Shown here one piece after another: positions 45,024-56,073 of a DNA stretch of 64,000 nucleotides; position 1 is the first letter of the stretch; each line of letters opens with the position of its first letter. The translations under genes were made by a program, and so were the position numbers. The stretch is taken from positions 160,821,630 through 160,885,629 of the forward strand of contig CM068824.1 in the NCBI GenBank assembly GCA_028554795.2, in the 5' to 3' direction. The notes under the pieces are model-generated. The model was given only the letters and a program-made list of their open reading frames with translations, was not told the DNA's origin and made no database searches. The DNA is from Sinohyriopsis cumingii. Its lineage: Eukaryota > Mollusca > Bivalvia > Unionida > Unionidae.

Positions 45024-46810
45024 CAGTAAAACCTGTTATGAGAGACCGCCCCTTCTGCCAACTAGAAGTGGTCTCTCAAGACAGGTGGTCTCTCATAAGA
45101 GGTGTGTGAAAATGGGCTGGTTTTCAGGGTCAATAGTTAGCATTGTTGAAAAATAAATAATACCCATACTCACTGTACATGTATCATATCCTTTATTCAT
45201 AAATCTTGTTAAATATTGCATGCATTCCTCTCAAAATATCTTTATATAATAAAGATATACATCTATCAAACAACGAGAATAAAATTTATATTTCAACATC
45301 ACATTAATATGTACAAAAAATGAACAGTTAGATATGATGTATATATCTTATTCTATACACTTATTCACTTGTTTTTTAAGAAATCCATTATACTTCTTTG
45401 TTGACATGTTTTACTCAGCTGTTTGGCCTGAACATGTATCTCAATTATTGCCTTTTCCTGAATCAACTTTCCACTTACTGGCATGTTTTTACTCCTTGCA
45501 ACACAAAACCACTCCCATACTCGCTCGTTCAGATCTCCGTAAACTGTCCGTCATGCCGTGGCATATTTCCTCTGTGCTTGTGCACCTTTCTGCCATTCGT
45601 TTCTAATGGACTCCTTGTCTTAATTACATTTTGAACTTGCGTTTTACCGACACTTAAGCTGACTGCTATTTTGCGAGCAGTCTCCCCTTTTTCATTTCTT
45701 TCAATGACATTAATCCTTTCTTCCAGTGTTAAAATTTTTCTTTTTTTCAGCGGAGGTTCTGCCATTGTTATTAGTGTTGATGTTATAAAGACTATTGGTT
45801 TTGATCAGGTTTTGGGGAAATGTGGAATAAATATATATTATGTACCAATGAATGAAACCAAAAGACAGAATTAACTCATCAAGAAACAATACATTTATTC
45901 TGAGACGAAGTTTAAATCAACAGCATTATAGCTCGATAAACAAAGATTGCGACCATCAGCACCCAGGTAAACAGATGGTGGCTTGGTGAAACACTAACAA
46001 AAGAAATAAAAAATAATTTTTAAAAAAATCCGGAAATGATTCTCACTTACTAGTATTAAAGACATTGAGCTCATTCACCCTCCAGGCATTATGGATTAAC
46101 TGGAAAGACAAACGATGTACTCAAACCTATACTGAAGCCCTTTCAAACGATTTCTCACTGAGACATAAGGACTACCGGCGTTTTGTGAGTTTTCATAAAG
46201 ATAAAGAAAAAATACAGACCTCTAAATTGACTGTGTATATCCATCATTACTCCCTTTGATGTTACTCTTACTGGCTATTCACATGACTTCAGCACTACAA
46301 TGGCGGTTAGTGACATGTACTTTAGTCTGGTTTACTGCAGTTTACAAATGACACCGTACGCTGGAGTTGTAAATTTCACAAAACTGGTACTGTAGCAAAA
46401 CAAATTCTTTTTAAATACTTTATTAGAGCAATCTTTACTATTTATGCAGTCTTTGTTACAAAGGATTAAATGATGGTTAGAGGTGTTTATTTTGATATAT
46501 GGTTGTTCAACTATAGTGTTATTTAATGTGCACTTTGTTTGCATACTACATTTATCCCGAGCTCTAGTGTTTACAAAGGATTAAGTTAAGGTCAGTGGTG
46601 TCAATCTGTTTTGTTTTTTTGGCGATGCGGTCATTCATAGCAGTGTCAAAATGCATATTTTGCCAAGAAATCGCGGTCGCTAGTCGTGTTCAGCAGGTGG
46701 TCGTTCATAACAGAGCGTTTATATAGTAAAATCGATCTGTGCATTACGATTGTGGTCGGAAATGACAGGTGGTCGCTCATAGCAGAGGTCGCTCATGACA
46801 GGTTTTATTG
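45024..46810 (-). mobile_element. pogo/Tigger-type DNA transposon relic
   Basis: TA (45022-45023) then CAGTAAAACCTGTTATGAGA. The right end TCATGACAGGTTTTATTG is followed by TA (46811-46812). Multiple GGTGGTCGCTCATA-type subterminal repeats lie at both ends. 1,787 bp. The only coding remnant is a CENP-B-like DNA-binding domain on the - strand at 45529-45765. Confidence 0.82.
45529..45765 (-). pseudogene. Tigger transposase N-terminus (CENP-B-type HTH)
   Basis: The open frame starts M-A-E-P-P-L-K-K-R-K-I-L-T-L-E-E-R and continues I-E-R-N-E-K-G-E-T-A-R-K-I-A and V-G-K-T-Q-V-Q-N-V-I-K. This is the helix-turn-helix layout of the CENP-B N-terminal / Psq domain that heads pogo/Tigger transposases. 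It runs about 50 residues before the similarity is lost (R-S-P-L-E-T...). No DDE catalytic domain follows, so it is a truncated remnant inside the TA-flanked element. Confidence 0.75.
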
Positions 46811-47439
46811 TACTTTCTAATTTTCAAGCAGTCCTACAGCTGTAAAATTGAGGGGGGCAGAGAATCTCCTCCTTCTTCATCGGGAAAATATTTTAAATGT
46901 ACGAGGCATTTAATGAAGAAATAAAGATATAGCCAGCAAATATGATTAATGATTTTATACATTCAGGTGATTTTTTTTGGCAGGATTTTTAAAAATAAAT
47001 TATCATGAATCTTCCATTTGTACATCATACAGTAAACTCTGATCTCATTAGTTTTTTTAATGTAACTTTTTCTTACCATTTCTCTGGAAAGTCCACCACA
47101 TATCTCTCCTGCTTTCTTACCATGTAAAAAGCCTATACCTATGTTTTGTTCATACTGTCCTTGTAAGAACATTCTTAGGCTATTCCACTTTAATGTATGG
47201 GGGACACTTTTATTGTCTGTATGTACATAATGACAACAGTATTACCTTTACCTGTCCATCATACCTGAAGTTTTGCATTTAGGTAATATTAGACACTATG
47301 GTGGTATCCATGAAGACATTTCTGTGTCTTTTTAAGCTAACCAGGCCAAAGGCTAAAAGAGGCAATGGTATGGCCTTTTGTCTGTCAGCCATCCATATAT
47401 CAAAACTCGCTTGTGAACACTAAAGAGACTTCATTTCTG

Positions 47440-47765
47440 ATGAGAATTGATAGATTTGGTATGTAAGCTTATATCTTCCTGACCACAGATGAGTTTGATT
47501 GTGACCTGCATCCACTGATACAAATGAGATGACTCTGCATTTGATTGGCTGGGGTTGTGAATCCGCCTAAGACCATATATCTGATCAGATTTTGATGATT
47601 TTATATGTAAGCTGATATCATGAAGATCTGAGATGAGTTCAATTATGAGCAACATTGTCCTGTATTAATCAGGTGATTTTACATCTGATTGAGCTTGTGA
47701 ACATGCTAAATTTCTTCTCATCCAATAAGGTATGTATTATGCTTATATCAAGATCTTGGATGAAT
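47440..47765. repeat. Second block of the ~140-bp satellite
   Basis: The phrases GCTTATATC..., GATGAGTTTGATTGTGACC, GAGATGACTCTGCATTTGAT, TGGCTGGGGTTGTG, CTGATCAGATTTTGATGATT and ATCATGAAGATCTGAGATGA recur here in the same order as at 13390-15290, in about two and a half units. Confidence 0.7.
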
Positions 47766-47789
47766 TCAGTTATGACCAGCATCCCTGCA

Positions 47790-47900
47790 TATAATTGAAG
47801 GTCCATGATGATCTGGTGGGGGAACTGAATTTGAAGCCTTCTGGCCAAGAGTCTAATGTCTTAACCATGAAGCCACTACAGGTCCCTTGGGTTGGGGATC
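47790..47900 (-). mobile_element. Possible tRNA-like SINE head, - strand
   Basis: On the - strand, AGTGGCTTCATGGTTAAGAC (A-box-like) is followed about 40 bp later by GGCTTCAAATTCAGTTCC (B-box-like). The body is not recognised. Weak. Confidence 0.35.
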
Positions 47901-48052
47901 CTACAGCTTTTCAAGCCATGACTCCAGGAAAGTAAGGACAGACCCAAGATTCCATGCTGATTGCACAGAGTAACTCCCCCTATGATGCCAAGTAGGTGTA
48001 CACACTTTAAAGGTGGAGATAAGAACAGTTCCTAAATTTTAAATCTGGTCTT

Positions 48053-48145
48053 AGTTCCAAAGGGGCAGTGAGGGATACAGGGGATGAACCAAAGGGGCAG
48101 TGAGGAATCCAGAGGATGATCCAAAGGGGCAGTGAGAATCAGGGC
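48053..48145. repeat. ~33-bp triple repeat (CCAAAGGGGCAGTGAG)
   Basis: Three copies of CCAAAGGGGCAGTGAG, each followed by a GGAT or GAATC(C/A)...GGGGATGA-like spacer. Confidence 0.85.
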
Positions 48146-48567
48146 ATAATGAGAAAATGATCCTGTATATAGGGTCAAGGAATGAAGATAAATCACAACA
48201 ACATTTGTTGTCAGTGTTGCAGCTATATCCTCCAAGCTTTCTTTTCCCTGTACAAATCCAATATGTATGTGAATTTGCATTCACTAGCTGACATAAGTCA
48301 TCTACTCATGTTAGGCTATAAGGCCTACTTGGACTTCTCATTTCTTTCTTTTCATGTATGTGGTGGTACCCCTAAAAAGAGTGGCAATCCCTCCTCCCTG
48401 TGCTTGTCTAAATGGTGTAATCCATACCAAGAAGCTGCTGCAAAATCATGTTGTGGAGGAATCACCAGTTGTCTGCAATATTTGCTTGTCATGAAGAGCT
48501 TAAAATGGAATTTGCTGGATTTAGTATTCTTGTGTTCATAATAATCACAGCTTATTTTTCCTTCAAG

Positions 48568-48654
48568 GGAGAAGCTGGCAGATCTCAGAAGACAAAAGGA
48601 AAGACTAGAAGATAAGATCATGGAACACTACAAAAACAGAGAAAAGCAGAAAAA
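48568..48654 (+). CDS. CCDC88: Exon I, end of the coiled coil
   Basis: 87 bp, phase 2 in and out (codons 964-991 with split Met and Lys). It encodes E-K-L-A-D-L-R-R-Q-K-E-R-L-E-D-K-I-M-E-H and ends Y-K-N-R-E-K-Q-K. This is almost the K-L-N-E-L-R-R-Q-K-E-K-L-E-E-K-I-M-D-Q-Y-K block recalled at the coiled-coil terminus of all CCDC88 proteins, and a diagnostic match. Acceptor TTCAAG, donor GTAGGT. Confidence 0.95.
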
Positions 48655-48903
48655 GTAGGTTTTGATATGGATGTTCGATCTTTGTTTCTATATCACATGC
48701 TCAGACTAGAACCATTTAGGTGTTTTTTACTGACTTTTATGCTGATATCCTGAGATGCACTGAATAAAATGTTTTGATATATCCCAATTAGTCTTCAATT
48801 CCATTGGCACTATATACCTAAATTTTGGAAAATGTGAACAAAGTGGTATTTAATAAATTCAAAATCACATTAATGTTTTGTTTCAAGTTTGATATGATAT
48901 ATG

Positions 48904-50079
48904 CATACATGCCAACCCTGAAAGAGATATAAGTGTAATTTTTGTTAATATAAGTGGCAAAAAAGTGTAATTGGAACATAACAAGTGTAAGCTGTATATA
49001 CAAGCCATAATTACAGTACACCGTATGGAAAATATTACATTTTTGCTGATGACCTGGATCCACTGCAGGTCAAAATACTTGGCAAAATGGGCAAAATCTA
49101 TGCGGATTAGAACCAGAATACAAACACAAAATATACTGACAAATTATTTATATTCAACACTCAGTTCAATTAGTCTTCAGTCCACTCTGGTGGGCTAAGT
49201 GGATAGAACATCTGCCTCAGATGCAGGAGGTCATGGGTTCGAACCCCGGCTGAGTCATACCAAAGACTTATAAAAATGGTACTTACAGCTGCTCGCTTGG
49301 CACTCAGTATTAAGAGGTTAGTGTTAGGACTGGTCGGACTGGTGTCAGGATAATCTGGCTGGGTGGGACATCATGCTACATGCCTGCGGCATGATATCCC
49401 ACTGCTAGATATCACTATAAACTGTAAACTGCCACAATGCAGACATCATAGCGATATGACTGAACAATTTTTAAAGGTATATTAAAAATACAAATCACAC
49501 ACACACACACACCTAGACCTAGTCTACATGCTAACTTTAATCAAATGATTGTTCAGTCCACAAATTCGGCAATGAGTTCATTTGGTGGGCTTTGTTGATT
49601 TTATCTTTTTCTGATCATACATGTTTTGAAGATTGAAAAGATCCATCTGCTCAAAGAATTTTCAGCCACAAGTCAAACCATAAAAGCTATATTGCTAAAC
49701 TTCTGGCACCATTTTCTTTTAAAGTACAGACTGGAACACTAACTAATTTGATGAATATAATGAATCTGCGAGACAAAGTTAAAGAAACACATTTTCATGG
49801 GAGTGGGTCATATTCAGCTGCTATAAATAAAAAACTAGAAAAGTACATGTAGGTTTATAATGGGCAAATTAACTCTTACACTATTCTTACTTGGCATTCA
49901 TTCATTTTAGAATATTCTCAAAGAGATGATAATAAAAAATGACAAACAAAACATTTTATTGCTTTATTATTTTTTTTTAATGTACCAGAAAAGTGTAATC
50001 CATATACAGGCTAGTGTAAAATGTAATTAGGGAAAAAAGCATAACGATTATGCCAAAAACATATTTATTGGCATGTATG
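48904..50079. mobile_element. MITE-like element with CATACATGCCAAC termini, carrying a SINE
   Basis: CATACATGCCAA at 48904 is mirrored by TTGGCATGTATG ending at 50079; the inverted match extends outward to 17 bases. Subterminal AAGTGTAAT repeats face inwards from both ends. A SINE at 49186-49513 interrupts it. The termini resemble those of 54324-54877 (CATACCTGTCAAC). No open transposase frame is visible. Confidence 0.65.
49186..49513 (+). mobile_element. tRNA-derived SINE (about 330 bp)
   Basis: The head has an A-box GGTGGGCTAAGTGGATAG and a canonical B-box GGGTTCGAACCCC at tRNA spacing. The body follows: GGTGTCAGGATAATCTG, GGGTGGGACAT, GCATGATATCC, AGACATCATAGCGATATGAC. It ends in an (AC)n tail. 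The well-kept boxes suggest a fairly young copy. A truncated relative is at 352-600. The extended body and tail argue against a genuine tRNA gene. Confidence 0.85.
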
Positions 50080-50736
50080 CATATGAATGTGTCTCATGGC
50101 TGTATCTCAGTGCCATATCAAACTCTTTTTATTTCTGCACAAAACATATATGTATGTAATGTGGGCCTGGCCATAGACAGTGTAGAGCCAGATATGTCAT
50201 CACATAATACTACATCTGATTATCTTTAAATGCAGGATGTACAGTAATTGCTTGAAGTCATAAAATAAATAAAATAGAACCTTCCCATCTGATACTGCAT
50301 TTTGCAACAACAAATCTTCTTTAATACTATTGTCATTTGGTTTTGCATCATAATCAGTTAAATACTGTACATTACTTATAAAGGTGTTATGCAGGTAATG
50401 TAAAGGTATTTAGATTAGCATGTTCGTGATTTAAGTTTATTGTGGCTTTTGCCTTTTATTTATTAAAACATCGATCATGAAGTTAAGACTATTTAAGGGC
50501 TGAAAAAATAGGAGAATGGAAGTGCCCTAAAATATTTAAATATTATTTGGATTTTTTTTTTTTTAAAATTCAGATGAAGCATTCTTGGTTAACTGACTGA
50601 GGTACAAGTGTTGAGAATACCTTTGACTATATAAAAAGTCAGGTGTTAAATATAACTGAACTGTTCTACCTTTTACATTTTGCAAAGTCTTATCATAATA
50701 ACGATAATAATAATCATCATCATCTTTTAATTTCAG

Positions 50737-50791
50737 GAACAGAAGTCTAGGTGCAATATTGGTTCAGAAAGCCAGACTTCTAATGAGCCGG
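50737..50791 (+). CDS. CCDC88: Exon J, small basic exon
   Basis: 55 bp (split Lys, then codons 993-1010). Acceptor TTTCAG, donor CGG|GTAAAT, phase 0 out. It encodes N-R-S-L-G-A-I-L-V-Q-K-A-R-L-L-M-S-R. Position and basic/hydrophobic character match the post-coiled-coil membrane-binding patch of Girdin/Daple (the N-W-I-T-L-K-M-R-K-L-I-K type segment that binds phosphoinositides). Function here is inferred from that alignment. Confidence 0.85.
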
Positions 50792-51452
50792 GTAAATTTT
50801 CCTAACACATGATCATTATACATTCTAAGAAATACTCTGGTTCCATGAATAATGTTTTTCTTTTTTTTCCTTTGTACCATGGACATGGAGATTCAGTTGT
50901 AGCACAGTTCATTGTATGCATTATTAACAGAACATTCTCAAGTTATCTTTAGTCATTTAGCATACAGATTTTCTCTTTAGTATCAAATTTTAAACAAAAT
51001 TTATTTAAAAAATGGTTTCTTGGAGTCATCAGCAAAACTGTCAGTAGCATTACAATTTTACCCCAAAAAATGAAGAAGTGCAAAATTATTGACATAACTG
51101 TCAATTTTCTTAATAAAAACCAATTTTGAGAAATTGCAAATTGATGTTCTTAAGCCCTTATAGTTAAAAATCATATTCATTACCATATATACTCACTCAT
51201 AAGTCAAGTAAAACGGCTAACAACAAAGATCCTGATCTGTCGTAGCATAGTGCACCTGCAGATCAGGGCTATATTGTTTGTTCTGCTGTTTAATCCTAAC
51301 AGACTGTACAGACTTAGATCTGCTGGTGCATTATGCAATGGCAGATCTGTGCAATGACAGTTGGACCCACCTACAAGTGAGCATATACAGTAATTAAAGG
51401 ACCAGATACTCTTTGTGATGTTGTTTGTTATCTCCTATATATCGGTGTTTAG
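50792..51452 (+). other. CCDC88: Intron J-K (661 bp)
   Basis: Phase 0, acceptor GGTGTTTAG. It contains a two-hairpin MITE (51183-51390) ending 62 bp before exon K. 50792-51180 shows nothing recognised. Confidence 0.8.
51183..51390. mobile_element. Two-hairpin MITE, copy 3
   Basis: TA (51181-51182) then CCATATATACTCACTCATAA. The right end ACAAGTGAGCATATACAG is followed by TA (51391-51392). Inside are AAAGATCCTGATCTG...CAGATCAGGGCTAT and CTTAGATCTGCTGGTGCATT...GGCAGATCTGTGC hairpins. 208 bp with target TA intact. Confidence 0.8.
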
Positions 51453-51570
51453 TCACAGAGAAGCAAGAGTCGAACAAACCTGGCCGAAGGAAGTCCTGAC
51501 AGTTCATCCATGGGATCTGGATCTCTAGGGGACAATGGGGACCATGAGCCCTTGTCAAGATCAAAATCAG
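51453..51570 (+). CDS. CCDC88: Exon K, basic to serine-rich linker
   Basis: 118 bp, codons 1011-1049 plus one base (phase 1 out). Only this frame is open through both splice sites. It encodes S-Q-R-S-K-S-R-T-N-L, then A-E-G-S-P-D-S-S-S-M-G-S-G-S-L-G-D-N-G. This parallels the R-E-R-Q-K-S-L-T...Q-D-S-S-S-V-G-S-N-S-L-E-D region recalled around the Akt site of Girdin. An exact R-x-R-x-x-S/T site is not present here. Confidence 0.88.
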
Positions 51571-51849
51571 GTAGGAAAAGGCAGCAAGAAAATGAGTTAA
51601 CACATTGTAAAGTTTCAGTGCTTTAATGCATTACAGACATTTTACAGAGGTTTTGGGTAAGTTCAGGTCTCTAGATCTGATTATGCTCCAGTTGTATGAA
51701 ATGTCTATCTTGTAACCTAGATGTTTTTATACCTAATCACATTACTCAGTGTTGACATGTTAGTATAAATATCACTTTTGTTCATAATTCTTGTAAGTAG
51801 GTAGTGATATTAAATACAGTGATCTCAGCTTTCAGAACCAAGGATCAAT

Positions 51850-52285
51850 GCAGTCTCACATTTTATCGAACTAGGACATTGTCCATTGTCACATTCTCAC
51901 ATTATATCAAACTCGGACATTGTCCATTGACACATTCTCACATATCAAACTAGGACATTGTCCATTGACACATTCTCACATATCGAACTAGGACATTGTC
52001 CATTGACACATTCTCACATTATATCAAACTAGGACATTGTCCATTGACACATTCTCACATTATATCAAACTAGGACATTGTCCATTGACACATTCTCACA
52101 TATCAAACTAGGACATTGTCAGTTGACACAATCTCACTTTATATCAAACTAGGACATTGTTGATTGACACGTTCTCACATTATATCAAACTAGGCCATTG
52201 CTGACTGACACATTCTCACATTATATCTATTTCACTGTCAATTGATACATTCTCACATTATATCAAAATATGACATTGTAGACAA
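51850..52285. repeat. ~40-bp tandem repeat (about 11 units)
   Basis: Units of TATCAAACTAGGACATTGTC followed by CATTGACACATTCTCACAT(TA), decaying to the right. Confidence 0.9.
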
Positions 52286-52429
52286 TCATACCATTAACCC
52301 TTTCCGTCATACAAGTGCACCTGGTCCCATGTGCAAGTGCACATGGATGTCCCTAACTCGATTCAGTGCAAGTGTTTTAATGCCTCTACTGCATTTTGAA
52401 TGGAGGCACATATTTCTATGAAACATCTT

Positions 52430-52640
52430 CCATATATTTCTCTTGCATTCAAATGGAAGCACGTTTTGATGCCCCTGTCGTATTTCCACAAAGCCACTCC
52501 AGATGACTATTGCATTCAAATGGAAGCACATTTTGATGATCCTGCCATATTTCCATAAAAGCCATTCCAGATGATTCTATTGCATTCAAATGGAAGCACA
52601 ATTTGATGCCCCTGCCATATTTCCATACAAGCTATTCCAG
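52430..52640. repeat. 70-bp tandem repeat (3 units)
   Basis: Units of TTGCATTCAAATGGAAGCAC, ATTTTGATGCCCCTGCCATA, TTTCCATAAAAGCCATTCCA and GATGATTCTA. Confidence 0.88.
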
Positions 52641-53600
52641 ATGCATCTGGTAACAACTACCACATGCCTGGTCAATTCATTGCACCACCTGATAAGAATA
52701 TAGTAAAACAGGCATTCTGGAAGTTTTTTTGATGTGATAGCATGTGCTAGTGTATTGGATGAATCCTAAATAGGCAGGGAAAAGTGGACTACAGAAATTC
52801 TTCACAAAATGCAAATGGTTGTTGCTGTCTTTGTAGGTACACTCACAGAATCCAGACTATCACATTGATTTCTGAGGATTTAGTTTATCTCAGGACTTGT
52901 CAGTCATCATGAAAACTGTTTTGTAACAAAAAAGAACAAAACAGGCTCAAATAGTATCAAGAGCAGTGACCTAGACGTGTGATTGTGAAACCCAACATTA
53001 GGTGGAATTAATCCATTTCTAGCACACTTACTTTGGGATACTGTCAGCTGGCAGCATGCTGTTCTTTTCATAGCGCATTGAACAGAGTAGCAAGAGACAT
53101 TTATACTGAGCTGCTGTTCAGAGCTAGATGCTGTGAGGTAAAGGGTTACATTAATAAATTTTACTTTCTTGACTATCTTTCCTTGTCGAAAAAGACATTT
53201 CATTGAGGACTTGTCCAAAAAGACATTGAGGACTTAGGACTGGTACTGAAGGGGTTGTCATCAGTTCATACAATGTAGGATTATCAGTTTGTACACTCTG
53301 GGAATGGGCTACACTATAGGTGGTTAGTGCATTCACTGTAGGAAGTCTTTGTACTTCTTTTGCAAGGTGTTGGCACTTGAGTGCAATTGATTATATTATA
53401 AGGAAGACAGATATAGTTCATTGATTGTTTGAGACAGTTGCATTTCCAAGCTTAACTTGAAATTTCAGGCTTTGGGGTTGATATGCACTGGACAGGTTCA
53501 CTTCAGATATTGCCTTGCTTAATAGGGTACAATAATATTTCAAAAATGGGACAATGCTGCTAAAACACTAGCATCACCAGCCAGAGAAAGAACTAAATTA

Positions 53601-55864
53601 CCGTATATACTCGCGTAAAAGCCCATTCACGTATAAGCTGACCCCCCCCAAACTGAATAGGTATAAACACTAAAAAGTGCATGACCCACATGTAAGCTGA
53701 CTTGCAACTCTGTGACATCACACGGTAAGTTCTAAATGCATTTTTTTAGACAAAACTTGTACTAGCAAAAATTATTAAAAAGAAATGGTATACACTTGTT
53801 TGCAAAGTAATTTATTTAACTTTCTGTTTCTTATTGTTTCTGCCTAATTTAGATTTGTGTATAACTTGATCAAACAATGACAATAATTGAGCATTCGCGA
53901 GTTGCTGTAACACTACCTATCCCTTTTGACTTAATTATTGTTTGTTTATGCATTATTGCATTGGACATTTTATATCAGTACACCAGTAATTATGTTTTTA
54001 TTTTGCCTTGAAATTGTAAATACCTAACTCCTTAAAATGTGATCCCAGTATAACAACACAATGAGCAACAATATGGTTTAATTCAACGCTCGCAATTAAG
54101 CAACAGAACATATTTACATAATGGCACCACTGCATGTACATTGTAGGTTTAAACATGTGCTGAATTAAGTACATCCCTTGGAGTCGAATCATGGGCACCA
54201 CTGCACTAAACTTAAATGATATCTCCAAAAACAATAAAGAAGTTTCAGAAATAATGTTTCAAAAATTATGCTCATGCCGTAAAAGCAGAGTTGTAGTTTG
54301 CTTTGATGTAAGCGACCTTACACCATACCTGTCAACTCTCACACCTGGAGGAAAAAACCTCTCGATTTTTGGGGTCGTTCCACACCTACCTTGTCAGATA
54401 TACAACGAGGGGAAAATAGTTGTCACATGTATGGTACCGTGAGGCTGCCTATTTAGGTACCTTTTGGTTCACCAGAATTGGGAATCCTTTATTTGCCAAT
54501 CAATTGCTGATGCTTGTGGCATAGGGCCAGTTGTTTTCACGAAATAGTTGCATCAATAAGCAGGATTAACTTCTAATTAGTCACACTGGCTTTGTTGCTT
54601 GTTTATTTAAGACTAACCTTTAGCTATGTTGCAGTTTGGCCACAGCTGATCTGAATATGAAAATAGGGCATGTCCTGGGGGAAAATAAGGGGCGTCACAG
54701 GGAAAAACTGCATGTCCTTTGTGAATTTCACGCATATTGGACCCGTAAGATCAGTCAGTATGTAGTGAAAACAAGGTTTTAAAAATGCCTTGATAAAACA
54801 TCCCGATTTTAGGTCCCAATCTCCCCATTTTTTTTATTCAGTCTCCCTACTTGGATTTTGAAAAGTTTACAGGTATGCCTTACACCTTGTTTTACAAAAC
54901 TACGGTAATTGTGCTAATATTATGGAACGAAAGGCAATTACACACCAATATACTAGTATAGTTGCCTGTCAAAATTTCCTCTTAACACAAGCCAGTTTCA
55001 GGGTTTTAATGATTAACTGGCCTGTATTGCTGTTGGAAAGCGAAAGATTAAATCAGGCTAGCTATCAACAAAGGAGACACCAAAACATCAGGCTTTCCAT
55101 TGTGTGGAAAGTTATGATGATGTTCAGCCAAAACACAAAACTAAAGTAGATTGATGATGATTAGTGGATTATAACGAGAATTTTAGCTTTTATTGTTACC
55201 ACTCTTCGTGAACATGTAAGTTATGCTGGTTATGTGCCTTGTACAATTAAACGTGCATACATTTTCATAAATATTACCTCAGTTTGTAGGATCGCTTATA
55301 TCACTGAAAATGAGTAACTTGTCAGCGCGTGATTCAACGTAAATGAAACAGCTATTAAGGACTTGCTGAAATATTATCTGGAAGAATGCAATTTGGTCGA
55401 AACAATGAATAAAGCAAAATCTGCATCTAATATGTTTAGAAAGAAATAACGATATAAGTGACGCTTTGCACTGTGTAAGTACTGATCATTATAGTTCAGC
55501 CTAGTCTCCTGGGTAAACTCAACCGGCCTGTGAATTATGAAGTCTGTATTTATCTTTATTTAATTTCATGTTGGAGAAATAAGAAAATATGCACATGCAA
55601 AATAATAACAAAATCAATCATTGTACTTTATAACAGTTTAATAAGTGTCGGGGCACCAAAAATGATTTTTTTTTTTTACATGCTTATGTCTTAGGACACA
55701 GAAAAAATTATTTTTTCGTGTCCCAAGATTTACAGCCATTACAGTAGTCAACAAAAGACTTAAAAACTGTCAAGTTTAGACATTGGCCCGCGGATAAGCC
55801 GATTTCTATTCTTCCAGGGCTTTATTTTTTCCTAAATTATTTGGCTTATAAGCAAGTGTATCAG
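53601..55864. mobile_element. TA-flanked DNA element, Tigger-like, with nested MITE
   Basis: TA (53599-53600) then CCGTATATACTCGCGTAAAA. The right end GGCTTATAAGCAAGTGTATC-AG is followed by TA (55865-55866). The termini are of the same style as the two-hairpin MITE (CCATATATACTCACTTATAA). Interior open frames (54191-54442 and 54922-55149) have no recognised similarity, and the first crosses the nested MITE boundary. Class is inferred from the TA site and termini only. Confidence 0.65.
54324..54877. mobile_element. Nested MITE with 8-9-bp target duplication
   Basis: The direct repeat CCTTACAC flanks both sides (54316-54323 and 54878-54885). The ends CATACCTGT and ACAGGTATG are inverted. Subterminal text (TCAACTCTCACACCTGG... 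and ...CAAGTAGGGAGACTGAA) is also loosely inverted. The termini resemble those of 48904-50079. An 8-9-bp duplication points to a hAT- or Mutator-like enzyme; unresolved. Confidence 0.75.
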
Positions 55865-56073
55865 TATTTACATCTGTGAGTTTTGTATATATTTAATTGG
55901 AATCCGAGGTTCACAAAATATATAAAAAGAAAGTTAAAAGCAAAATTTGTAGGCCTTCTACCAATAAAATATAGTTTTTACTTCAGTCTTTATCATTACA
56001 ATTCCAGAAGTTAACTTTTAATTGGTTCTGTATCACAAGCATCAAGCTAATGTGCCATTAATGTCCATACATA

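Larger units (their letters stand above)
44342..48567 (+). other. CCDC88: Intron H-I (4.2 kb)
   Basis: Phase 2, acceptor TTCCTTCAAG. It contains a ~60-bp tandem repeat, a Tigger relic, a second block of the ~140-bp satellite, a possible SINE head and a ~33-bp triple repeat. The stretches 46815-47435 and 48150-48567 show nothing recognised. Confidence 0.8.
48655..50736 (+). other. CCDC88: Intron I-J (2.1 kb)
   Basis: Phase 2. Most of it is a palindromic-ended element (48904-50079) that itself contains a SINE. The rest (50080-50736) is AT-rich with an (ATA)n/(CAT)n run just before the acceptor TTTCAG. Confidence 0.78.

Noticed and set aside
48053..48541. Short open frames on both strands (for example 48182-48541 +)
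   Set aside because: They run into exon I's acceptor region or through the CCAAAGGGGCAGTGAG repeat and have no family match.
49191..49262. Free-standing tRNA gene
   Set aside because: A and B boxes are good, but the sequence continues into a SINE body and (AC)n tail shared with another copy, so it is a SINE head.
54191..54442. 83-codon open frame
   Set aside because: It crosses the boundary of the nested MITE at 54324, so it cannot be an ancestral coding unit.
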